The translations under genes and the position numbers were made by a program. From assembly GCA_037074535.1 (NCBI GenBank), contig CM073466.1, positions 60,570,595 to 60,634,594 of the forward strand: 64,000 nucleotides of DNA, written 5' to 3'. This stretch comes from Gleditsia sinensis. Taxonomy: Eukaryota; Streptophyta; Magnoliopsida; Fabales; Fabaceae. Below, in pieces: positions 12,271-23,374 of the stretch (positions within the stretch are counted from its first letter, which is position 1; the number at the start of each line of letters is the position of its first letter). The notes beneath the pieces were generated by a model. That model ran no database searches, had not been told where the DNA came from, and saw only the letters and a list, made by a program, of their open reading frames with translations.

Positions 12271-12887
12271 CTCTTGAATCCAACATCCTTGATTCAACTT
12301 GGCCCATGGCCTCATAATACAAACATCGTTGTAAAACTTAAAACCATTTTCCAAACAACACATCAAAATACGCAAAAAAGCGAGGATCCTGCCTGTAAGT
12401 TCATGGAGATACACTAGACATAAACTTAAACTATACAACCAATACAACGGAGCCTTGCCCAAACTGGGGCTCACCAATGCTATATTTAGCCTCCTATGGA
12501 GCTGTAGCTGGATCAATGTTTCTTTGAATATTGTGGGGAGAAAACAGAAGAGGGGTGAGATTACCACATCTCAGTGAATGGGTAAATCATACTATAACAG
12601 AAACATGGCAAACTAAGCACGAGTGTTTCGCAATGAATTAAATAATTGAAATCAAGGTATAGAAAACATTAAACATTTAACCATAATTTATTGAAAGAAT
12701 GCTAAACAGTTCAAAAGATAAAACAAGATTAAATCAATAACCGTAAAGCAAATTAATTATGCATGGTAAGTAAGAAATGAAGTTATTTATGCAATAACAA
12801 TGATGAATGAGAATGTTTAGAAACATTTAATTTTTAAGAAAAATGCACTAGTTTATTGGAGGTCTTTCCTAACAGATCTATCATCTC

Positions 12888-13080
12888 CCTCAAGCACACA
12901 ACAAGGGTAGGGTAATCACTGTAGGTGTAGACATAAGTCCACCCTAAATTCCCCCAAGCACATAGCAATGGGTATGGCAATCACTGTAGGCGTAGACATA
13001 AGTCCACCCTAAATTCCCCCAAGCACATAGCAATGGGTATGGCAATCACTGTAGGCTTAGACATAAGTCCACCCTAAATC
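12888..13080. repeat. 65-bp tandem repeat, three copies
   Basis: Units carry AAGCACA(T/C)A, GGCAATCACTGTAGG and GACATAAGTCCACCCT. The ACCCT anchor falls at 12941, 13006 and 13071, a strict 65-bp period. Copies two and three are nearly identical and the first is more diverged. It lies in the LTR of the minus-strand element. Confidence 0.9.
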
Positions 13081-14738
13081 CCTGTGTCTTAGGCAGTCAT
13101 ATGCTCGTCACAGTATCTTAGGCCGAAGCCTTAACATGATCATGATGCACCAGGGTTAGCACTATCTGCGGCTAGCTAACAGTGATCTAAAAGGGTCCCT
13201 CCAATAGAAAATGTTTGAAATATGCTATTCAAAGAGTTTAAAGTAAAACATGTCAATAACTTTACAATAAAGCTATAATTCTCCATCTAGCTCTTTTCAT
13301 GCATAAAATTCCATTCTACAATATATCTCATCCATGAATTCCTATGGAGACCTTTAAAATCATAAACTTTCCCTTTTTAAACATACATCGTCCGTAGACG
13401 TTACATAGATGCTTATCATGCATCAAATCATTTCATGGCTAACTTAGTTCATTTCTATGACTAAGTTCGCATTTATATAAATCTAGCTCAAATGGAGAAT
13501 TAATAGTCTAGATGCTTGCCCTGCATACCTAGGGTTCAACTAGGATTGAAATTTATAATTTCTAACATGGTTGGAACATATTGGTTTTCAAAGTGGTAAA
13601 ACAATTTAACATACATTCCAACTATTTAAAATCATACGAGAGAGTTATAAATCAAATTCCTAAAACATGTGCTATAGTATGAAAAACCCACTCACCTTAC
13701 TAGGAGTCCAACAACGAGAATTTCACCTCGTGATGGTTCAACAACCTAGAAAACATAGACATAACATGAGAATTGGAAAACTCTAAACGTCACTATTCAT
13801 GCCGGAAAATACTATTCACTCGTCGAAAACACTATTTACGCCGAAACCTAAAAACCCTATATTCTCGCATAGAATCTAATTCTAAGACTATCTATGGAAA
13901 GAAGTTCGGTAAAACGAAGCCTAAAACGCGATTAAACGGAGTTTTACCTTTGGAGGTACTATTCACACGATTTTCTGGCGACCTTCCGGCGACTTTCCGA
14001 CGAAATTGATCGATGGGATTTGTAGCTCTTCTTCCCATGAGTCCAACGGTACCTTGCTTGCTCAAATCGGACGTCCGGATGATGAGATATCTTAGAGAGA
14101 AGGTAGAGAAAATTCTAGAGAGAGAGAGTTAGGGTTCAGATGAAGGAGAAATGAAGGAAAAAGGGAGGGGGACCGCAAAAAAAAGCTGTCTGACGAATCT
14201 CGCCGCCAGCGAACTCATTTTCGCCGCGGCGAGAATGCTGCAGAAAATGCGAAAAAAAACAGCCAGAAGCACGGCCTGGCCGTGTCCTGGAGCACGGCCG
14301 TGCTTCAGGGCTATAGTTCACCAAGATTTTTGCTGAATTTGACAAAATGTCCAACATAAAAGTTGTATCCCTTTCTCTTAGCTTTCTTTAGCCACTTGAA
14401 TAACCTAATTTGGAGTTCATATGAAGGAGTTATACATAAAATAGTGAGCGAATGTCCAGACCACACTGCGCTTCGGTTTTTGCCTCTTATTACTATAATA
14501 TTCGTAGAATTAGCAAATGTACCAAACATCAAAGTTGTAGATATATGTCTTATCTTTCAACCGCAATTGGAATAACTTAATTTGGATTTCATATGAGAGA
14601 TTTATGCTTATATGAGTGACAAAAGGTCAGAAGAAAAGGTCAAAAACGCTCTAAAATTTTACATTGTTCTCAACTTTCTTTGTTTCAAATGATTTGTACT
14701 TAACCTTCAAAGGTTTTATTAGTTGAGGGTTATTACAT

Positions 14739-14755
14739 TCTCCCCTCCTTATAAA
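14739..14755 (-). other. Polypurine tract
   Basis: The minus strand reads ATAAGGAGGGGAGAA directly before the LTR start TGTAATAACCC. This is the plus-strand DNA primer site of a gypsy element and confirms that the LTR at lower coordinates is the 3' LTR. Confidence 0.8.
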
Positions 14756-14804
14756 AAATTCGGTCCCCGAATTTTACAAAAACTAACAACATGAAAACAT
14801 AAAA

Positions 14805-17800
14805 CTAATCTTGGAACGGCTGTGGATACTTCTTTCTCATGACGTCCTCTACTTCCCACGTTGCTTCCTCTTTGGAATGATTCTGCCAGATCACCTTCAC
14901 TGTAGGGATATCCTTAGACCTTAACTTTTTCTCCTGTCTATCAAGAATGGCCACGGGTTTCTCTTCATAGGCCAACTTGTCATCCAAAAGGATTTCTTGC
15001 GGTTGAATCACATGAGATGGGTCGGGTAGATACTTCCTCAACATCGAGACATGGAAAACTGGATGCACTTCACTCAATCCAGGTGGTAGGGCTAGGCGGT
15101 ATGCCACTGCTCCTACCCTATCCAGAACTTCAAAGGGTCCAATATACCTTGGGCTTAACTTCACTTTCTTACCAAACCGCATGATTCCCTTCATGGGTGA
15201 AACTCTGAGGAACACGTGATCGCCTAGAGAAAACTCCAACTCCCGACGCCTATGGTCCACATAAGCCTTCTGACGACTTTGTGCAGTTAAAAGCCGTTCC
15301 CTTATCAGCTTGACCTTCTCTATGGCATCTTGCACCAAGTCTGGCCCTAGCAGCTTGGCTTCTCCAACTTCAAACCATCCAACGGAAGATCGGCATCTTC
15401 TCCCATAAAGAGCTTCAAAAGGTGCCATCTAAATACTGACTTGATAACTGTTGTTGTATGCAAACTTAGCTAAGGGCAGGTATCCTTCCCAACTGCCACC
15501 AAAGTCCAAAATACATGCTCTAAGCATATCCTCTAGAATTTGAATCGTGCGTTCTGACTGGCCATCTGTTTGGGGATGAAAAGCGGTGCTTAGATCCAAC
15601 CTCGTCCCCAAAGCTTATTGAAAAGCTTTCCAAAACCTTGCCGTAAATTGTGGACCTCGATCAGATATGATGGATACAGGGACTCCATGCAATCTGACGA
15701 TCTCACTCAGATACAGGCTTGCATACTGAGCCACATTAAAGGTAGTTTTTACTGGTAAGAAGTGGGATGACTTGGTCATTCAATCCACTATCACCCATAC
15801 TGAGTCATAACCCTTAGGAGTCCTTGGTAACCCTATAACAAAGTCCATAGTGATCCTTTCCCACTTCCATTCCGGTATCTCAATCTGTTGGTGCAGACCG
15901 GTAGGCTTCTGGTGTTCAGCTTTCACCTGTTGACAAACCAAGCACTGAGCCACAAAGTCTGCTACATCCTTCTTCATCCCATTCCACCAATACAAGTCCT
16001 TGAGGTCATTGTACATCTTATTTGTTCCTGGGTGGATCGTATAGGCTGATTGATGTGCCTCCTCCAAAATCTGCTTCCTCAAGCTATCCACATCAGGTAC
16101 ACACCAGCGCTTCCCATATCTTAACACTCCTTCAGCATCCACGCTGAATTCAGAAGTCTGATTATTCTTAATTTCATCCTTGAGCTTGCACAGCTTAGCA
16201 TTCTTGTCCTGATCTGCCTTAATCTGCTCAACCAGTGAAGAGTGTAATTGCATGTGGGCTAACAACATCCCTGGCTCCTTCACTTCAAAGCGCATTCCCT
16301 CACCTTCTAGCCGATGAATATCTCTTATCAACGGCCTCCGGAGTAGGGTGATATGGGCTAGACTCCCCATTGACTTTCTGCTCAAAGCATCTGCTACCAC
16401 ATTGGCCTTGCCTGGGTGGTACAAGATGGTGCAGTCATAGTCCTTCACCAACTCCATCCACCTCCTCTGTCTCAAGTTAAGATCTCTTTGTTGAAAGATG
16501 TACTTGAGGCTCTTGTGGTCCGTGTAAATCTCACAGGGTTCACCATAGAGATAGTGCCTCCAAATTTTCAAGGCAAAGACCACTGCCGCCATCTCCAGAT
16601 CATGTGTAGGATAGTTTTATTCGTGCTTCCTGAGCTGCCTAGATGCATAGGCTACAACATGACCATTCTGCATTAACACACAACCCAAGCCCACCCTTGA
16701 GGCGTCACAGTATACCGAGTATCCTCCTGTGCCCGTTGGGATAGTTAGAACTGAGGTTGTGGTTAGACACTTCTTCAAGGTCTGGAAACTTTCTTCACAT
16801 GCATTCGACCATTCGAACTTAACTCCCTTCCTGGTTAATCTGGTCAAAGCAGCAGCAATCCTGGAGAAATCCTTGATGAACCTCCAGTAATACCCTGCTA
16901 GACCCAAGAAACTTCGAATCTCCGTCACACTAGCTGGGCGAGGCCACTGCTGTACTGCCTCTACCTTCTCGGGGTCTACTTGAATGCCGTCCTCCGTGAC
17001 TACATGCCCCAGAAACATAACGCTGTCCAACCAGAACTCACACTTAGAGAGCTTGGCATACAACTGCTGATCCCTCAAAATCTGCAGAATGACCCGTAGG
17101 TGCTGTTCATGCTCCTCATGGTCTTTAGAATAAACCAAGATGTCATCAATGAACACAATGACAAACTGATCTAAGAATGGCTTGAACACCCTGTTCATCA
17201 AGTCCATAAAAGCAGCTGGTGCGTTAGTTAGTCCAAAAGACATAACTAAAAACTCATAATGACCATAACGGGTCCTAAAAGCTGTCTTGGGAATATCCTC
17301 CTTCCTGATCTTCAACTGATGGTACCCTGACCTCAGATCAATCTTGGAGAAACATTTCGCTCCTTGAAGTTGATCGAACAGATCATCAATCTTAGGTAAA
17401 GGGTAGTTGTTGCGCACCGTTAGCTTATTCAGTTGCCGATAGTCAATGCAAAGACGCAAAGACCCGTCTTTCTTCTTTACAAAAAGGACCGGAGCACCCC
17501 ATGGAGAAGTACTCGGCCTAATGAAGCCCTTATCCAACAAATCCTGCAACTGACTCTTTAGCTCCTTAAGCTCTGTAGGTGCCATCCTGTAAGGCGGTAT
17601 AGAAATTGGTCGAGCCTCTGAAATAAGGTCGATACCAAACTCTATCTCCCGTTCAGGAGTTAATCCTGGCAACTCTTCTGGGAAGACATCCAGGAATTCT
17701 CTTACCACTGCCATCTTGTCTACATCCGGTACCTTCCCATCCACGTCTCTAACGTATGCCAAGTATCCCTAGCATCCCTTCTTCAACATCTTCTGAGCAC

Positions 17801-18011
17801 CCAAGACTGAAATCAGGTTACTTGGAGCTTTACTTCGGTCACACTGGAATCGGAAAGGAACTTCACTTGGAATGTTGAACTTGATTTCCTTCTCATAGCA
17901 ATCCAAGGTAGCATAGCATGCTGCCAACCAATCCATTCCTAGGATTACGTCAAAGTCGATCATATCCAGGATGATCAAATCAGCAGATGTCTCCCTATCA
18001 CCCACTGACAC
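14805..18011 (-). pseudogene. Tekay-like Ty3/gypsy pol with five in-frame stops
   Basis: One continuous minus-strand reading frame covers most of a chromovirus pol without a frameshift. Domains in order: protease C-terminal part (VILGMDWLA); reverse transcriptase 17762-16617 with LCIDYRQLNK and VFIDDILVYSK; RNase H with YTDHKSLKYI and HPGKANVVADALSRK; integrase zinc region (CLVCQQVKAEHQKP) and core (ITMDFVIGLP, FHPQTDGQSERTIQ); a post-integrase GPFEVL...VSMLRKYLPDPSH; and a chromodomain-like end EEATWEVEDVMRKKYP. Stops interrupt it at 17769-17771, 16617-16619, 15780-15782, 15615-15617 and 15429-15431. The frame probably ends naturally at 14805. Gag, the protease active site and the 5' LTR are absent, replaced near 18012-18060 by sequence of another gypsy family. 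Confidence 0.95.
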
Positions 18012-18785
18012 TTTACATTATTTGCATACATGCTCTACTGGCAAATAATAGTATTGAACATGGACTAAGACTCTCCCTCACGAATCCCTTCTGAACTAAC
18101 TCATCTATTTGCCTCTAAATTTTCTTCGTCTCCTCAGGATTAGCTTGGTAGGCAGGTCAGTTAGGGATGGATGATCCAGAGACAAAGTCTATCTGGTGCT
18201 CAATGCCTTTCAAAGGTAGTGGTCCATATAGAATCTCTTCAGGAAAAATATCAATAAATTCCTATATCAAAGACACAACACTACTAGGCAAAGAAATGTT
18301 AGGAGTGTTAGTAAAATAAATATCCTTGTACATAAGCACAAGGAGGTTTAGCTTGTATACCAAAGCACTCTTCACCTCACTTTTTAGTGCAAAAGCACTT
18401 ACTCTCTTATTTTTCTCTTTCTCTTGCTCACAAGTCTCTTTCTTTTTCTACTCACAGGTATCGACCTCTCTTTCTTTTCTCTCACTCTCAATTTTGGCCA
18501 TACTCTCCTTTTTCTCTTTTTCTGTTGTTTCTCTCAACTTACACTCTTTTGTAATTCTCACTTGATTAGCAAAAGTCTCACTTGGTCAATGTATATTAAT
18601 TCTTGTAGCCATCATAATTAACACTTCTATCAAATTGCTATGGACGTTCTAACAGTAAGCGTCCAGCATGCATTGGTACTATATCACAAAACACTTCATT
18701 TTTGTAGTTACCAATGGAGAAAGATACCTAAACTTGATTTGTCACTCATATATCTCCCTTATCATTCAACCATCTTGGCCTATAT
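18012..18785 (-). pseudogene. Older gypsy pol fragment, left part (protease-RT linker and RT start)
   Basis: The minus strand reads, in order, a linker with LVLMYKDIYF, SLPSSVVSLIQEFIDIFPEEI, PLKGIEHQIDFVSG, PEETKKI then a stop, and QIDELVQKGFVRESLSPCS. This is the start of reverse transcriptase in another plant gypsy lineage, the type with GIEHQIDF and VRES(L/M)SPC. Its left limit at about 18012-18060 abuts the Tekay-like pol. Its right limit is exactly the target site of the element at 18786-32332, and the protease part of the same family resumes at 32338. It is a broken relic. Confidence 0.8.
18781..18785. other. Target-site duplication, left copy (TATAT)
   Basis: TATAT directly precedes the TG of the left LTR and is matched by TATAT at 32333-32337. 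Confidence 0.9.
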
Positions 18786-20548
18786 TGTAACAACTCCATA
18801 ATTTTTTTTTTATATTTAAAACAATTTCATGAAGTTATTACTACTTTAATTCTAACCACTTAACTCGTAATAATAACCAAGCATAATTGTTATTAACAGT
18901 GATACAATACTTATAATACAATACTTAGTTTCCATACACACCATTATTTTACAAACTACACACCATTATTTTACAAACATTTGTACAAAGATACATAGTA
19001 ACTCTAATCATCTATGTCGACTACTTTCGGGGACACTGGTGCGGGTGGCACGTCCACCGAAATTTCAGTCACATCGACGACAGATACATCTGATATAGTT
19101 GGTAGTTGCCCAAGGTAGGGCACCTCGATCCAACGTACGGTAATAATAAGTGTCATAGAGAATATCTGCATATTATTCTTCTGAACATGATATGGAAATA
19201 TAGTGAGAATTAAATCCCAGTAAGTTCAACAATAAATCATAATTTACCATCAATATAGTTCATCATGTCATGTTCAGCTGTATAAACTACAGAAAATATC
19301 TTTAGGTCACATGAATGCACTTTATCATGCACATGAAAATTGTACAGTTATGACATGTATGGCATGAATAACTATTTTTTTGAATTTCATATGATGGCTA
19401 TCAACTTATTCTTACTTCAAGCTACCCCGGTTAGGGTGAGTATTATCTACTTTTCGGTACGGGCTTATCTCGCTCCGTCCGACATGGCACACTTTCTCTT
19501 TCTTTTCTCATGAACATAATCATAACCGTTGGTAGGGCGTCCCCTACTGGTGCACCACACGGATTGCCATGTGACCGTGCTCATTTCTTTTCATTTCATA
19601 TTAATAGCCGAAAATATGATTCCAATAACAAGTATGTTCATTATATTCTCATGCCATAATTTATCAAAACATAATCATTCTCAAAATTCATTGGTAAACT
19701 GAAATTATGCCATGAATATAATCATTTTCTAATTTTTACTTTATAAAATATGTCCATGTCAAAATTCCACATTAATACCTCGATAACTGGATAGTAATTG
19801 TAGTCTGTAAACAGCGCACCAGGAAAATTCCCAGGAAAGAGAGATGGGTCACTAATGGACACGCTTAAGTACCAAGTCTTTCCTTGCCAGAGTTTTCCTT
19901 AGACATGCACTTTTCACAAATCACAATTTTTTCCAGTAACTAGAATAAGTCTTTTCTGATGTAGAAATACTGCAACCACGGAGCATACTAAGATTTTTCA
20001 AATAAAACCGGCACTTTCAAAACTTCTTGGAAATTTTATATGAGTACTAGGGTAAATTCCATGTTAAAAATTACACACTTAAAATGGTAGTAAGTTCATG
20101 CAATGGCAATAGCTAGGGCATACACTAGGCATTTATTATTTTCATTTATAAAATTCCTCTTCTTTCTTGAATATTATTTTCATCTTTTCATTTTCTTTAT
20201 GTCTAGGCATTTAGTCATTTTATTTTTACTTATATCATTTCCAACACATGGTCGTACAAATTTTATATAGCATTTTTCCTCAAATTGATTTCTACTATTA
20301 CCCTATAGTTTAAAAAAATCATCTAGGGTAGAAAAATATTGAAAATATGTTTTACTAATTTTTAACACAGCCTTTGCTTACAAATCAGAGCATAACTCTC
20401 TCATTTTAACTCCGATTAAGATGATCATAGTGTCTATGAAAAGCTACGACAATTATCTAAAACTATTATGTTAATCATATCAACAAAATAGTAAGATATC
20501 GTGGTGTTATTACTCTTTTAAGTTTAGTATTATTTCTTCTCGTGTAGG

Positions 20549-21460
20549 TTCTGACCTTTACTAACTAATTAGACCATACCTCCCAAATTTGAACTCCAAA
20601 TTGAGTTATTCCAGTTGGTAAAAATCCACGAGCCATATATCTATAATTATTATTTTGGCGCGCTATTTTAATTCCCTACAGAATATTTTCAAAAATTCAA
20701 AAACTAAAGCTTTAATAACATGCTCTTCCCTGAATAAACATTTTCTGACCTCTGCGTACTAATCGGATCATATCTACCTCATATGAACTCCAAATTGAGT
20801 TATTTCAGTTGGTAAAAATCCACAAGTCATATATCTATAATTGTTATTTTGGCGCGCTATTTTAATTCCTTACAGAATATTTCCAGAAATTCAAAAACTA
20901 AAACTTTAATAACATACTCTTCCCTGAATAAACATTTTCTGACCCTACGTACTAATCGGATCATATCTACCTCATATGAACTCCAAATTGAGTTATTCTA
21001 GTTGGTAAAAATCCACAAGCCATATATCTATAATTTTTATTTTGGCGCGCTATTTTAATTCCTTACAGAATATTTCCAGAAAATCAAAAACTAAAACTTT
21101 AATAACATACTCTTCCCTGAATAAACATTTTCTGACCTCTACGTACTAATCGGATCATATCTACCTCATATGAACTCCAAATTGAGTTATTACAGTTGGT
21201 AAAAATCCACAAGCCATATATCTATAATTGTTATTTTGGCGCGCTATTTTAATTCTTTACAGAATATTCCCAGAAATTCAAAAACTAAAGCTTTAATAAC
21301 ATACTCTTCCTTGAATAAACATTTTCTGACCTCTACGTACTAATCGGATCATATCTACCTCATATGAACTCCAAATTGCATAATTCCAGTGGCTAAATTT
21401 TCATGAGACATATATCTATAATTGTTATGTTGGCGCGCTATTTTAATTCCTTACCATTTT
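20549..21460. repeat. ~194-bp tandem repeat array in the left LTR, five units
   Basis: Units begin near 20549, 20744, 20938, 21131 and 21325. Each contains TCTGACC, CTCATATGAACTCCAAATT, CCATATATCTATAATT and TTTTGGCGCGCTATTTTAAT. The first and last are the most diverged. The octamer TTTGGCGC, which matches the plant E2F consensus TTTSSCGC, occurs at 20654, 20848, 21041 and 21235. Confidence 0.9.
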
Positions 21461-21996
21461 TCCCAAAATCTTAAAAGCAGAAGCTAAAAGTTTTACCGTC
21501 CATAGCCATACCTATGCAAAACTATCTAAACCAGCCTAAGTATTCAAACATACATCACATGCATAATCAATATGTAACATGATGAAGCAACATTCATGAC
21601 CAATAATCAAAGTGCTAAGATCAAATTCCCATATAAATATTACAAATTTCAAAACTTTTCTTCAAAAAGAAATATTGTTAAACTTACCTAAAAATCTCCC
21701 TAGCTCACTTAGTGAATTGGTTTTCTTGTTTGCTCTTGAAAGAAGTAGCAAGACTCCTCCCTTCCCTTAGCTTTTCTAGCAGCTTAGGTAAGAGAAGGAG
21801 GGTAAATTTTTGAACCTCAAGTATGAAGAAGAAAAATGGACTCAAGTGGAGATTAAGGTAACTTACTTGAAGTACTTTGTTTTCTAAACTTCTCCTTCTT
21901 CTTCCTTCCTTTCTTCTCCTCTCCTCACTCTACCTTACTTCTATTTCTCTCTCTTCCTCACTTGGACGAAATTAAAATGTTGTAAGGGTGGGTCTT

Positions 21997-22004
21997 CTTA
22001 TATA
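21997..22004 (-). promoter_or_regulatory. TATA box in the left LTR
   Basis: The minus strand reads GTCTATATAAG. This is the usual place and form of a plant LTR promoter, and it is repeated in the right LTR. In this copy it would drive readthrough toward lower coordinates. Confidence 0.5.
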
Positions 22005-23125
22005 GACCACCAAATAATTTACCTTTCATGATCTTGGGTCTACCTTATCACAATTAGGATACACTTTGTTGAATTTTTGAAAAACAAACAACTTATGTTC
22101 TTGTCTTCCTCTTCCTTAGTCAAGATATGCATAGGAAAAGGAGATTTGTATTTTGAAAATTATGATGATATGTTCTTAAGATAAGGGACAAGGTCCCTTT
22201 GATTTAGGGATTCATTTCCATTTTCTTTTGTCTTAAACAAGTATGATAGGTTTGCCTTTTTAGGTGGCAAATTTCTAGCCCTTGAATCTCCATTATTTGG
22301 TTGATATTATTTGTGTGGGATATGAATGTTTTGTCCTAATGCCAAGTATTATCATAACACTTGCTAGAATTATGAGTGTAGGATATAGATATTTTTGTCC
22401 TAAAGCCTTGTATTTTCATGCCACTTGCCTAAATGATGAATGTAGAATCACACCACTTGCTAAATTTTTGTCTTAATGCCATGTATCCTAATCTTTATTC
22501 TTATTATTATATCATCATCTAATTTATTTTATTTTATTTTTCCTCTTGGATTTGGGCTTATTCCTACCCATTATGGGCTTGTCCTACCCATTTTCGTTGC
22601 TTTGGATAAAATTCTTCCTTTCTTGGAGGGCTTGGTCACATTTTCATAATTTTTGGGCTATTGGTGCAATTACTATATCCTAGTCCAAGTCTATGTTTTA
22701 TTTCTTGTTTAGGTTATCCAATGGGCTTGTTAGAAACTTATGTGAAGTGGAAAAACTCTATATGAAGTATCCATAGGTAAAAGCCCAATGTAAGGGTAAA
22801 GATTTTAAACTTAGTAACTCTAGTTCTTGAATTAGGAAAAATTACCCTAATTCAATGTTCTTGAAATTTTAAGACCTTTACTTATTTCTAAAAATTTATC
22901 TTACTTATCCTAGAATTTTGCATCTCTTTAGTATGTTATTTCTAATTTCTTTCCTATTAGGTTTTCCTTCTTTATTTGTTCTCTTAATGTTAGAAACATT
23001 TTTTTTTCTATGCATATACATAAGGTAAAGAATTTCTAAGGATTATATTTTCCTTAGATATCTAAAATATTATCTAATAAATTTTATTTCGTTAATGTAC
23101 TTTTAACGAAATTAGGGATGTTACA

Positions 23126-23140
23126 TTTCTTTCCCCCTAA
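23126..23140 (-). other. Polypurine tract of the complete chromovirus
   Basis: The minus strand reads TTAGGGGGAAAGAAA directly before the 3' LTR. Confidence 0.85.
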
Positions 23141-23374
23141 AAGAAATTTTGTCCTCAAAATTTTAAAAATTACCTGATAAGAATAATTGCGGATATTTCT
23201 TCCTCATGACTTCTTCCAGCTCCCAAGTTGCTTCTTCCGGAGTTAAACCTTCCCATAACACTTTAACCAGGGAAATGATTTTATTTCTCAGTTGCTTCAC
23301 GTCGGTGTCCATTATGGATGCAGGTACTAGCTGGTATGTCATGTTCTCCTTTATTTGGATTGGTTCATCCTGTA

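Larger units (their letters stand above)
12119..14738 (-). repeat. 3' LTR of the minus-strand Tekay-like element
   Basis: On the minus strand the LTR starts TGTAATAACCC at 14738, directly after the polypurine tract of the pol region, and runs to about 12119. The far end is not a clean CA terminus and is probably truncated where it meets the neighbouring element's LTR. It contains three 65-bp tandem repeats, a GA-rich tract near 14115-14130, and two copies of a module (14346-14450 and 14528-14640) with core AATTTGGA(G/T)TTCATATGA. The open frame on the minus strand at 12091-12567 crosses the junction and has no protein-like features. Confidence 0.7.
18786..23125 (-). repeat. 3' LTR of the complete chromovirus (4340 bp)
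   Basis: On the plus strand it runs from TGTAACAACTCC to GGGATGTTACA. It is unusually long for a plant LTR. It contains five ~194-bp tandem units (20549-21460) and a minus-strand TATA box at 21997-22004. It is 198 bp shorter than its partner, essentially one tandem unit. Confidence 0.95.

Noticed and set aside
12091..12567. 158-codon open frame on the minus strand as a gene
   Set aside because: It spans the junction of two LTRs and includes a TA microsatellite (a run of Tyr-Ile). No protein motif is present.
13773..14357. Small frames in the LTR of the minus-strand element
   Set aside because: They lie in LTR sequence with low-complexity text; no family motif on either strand.
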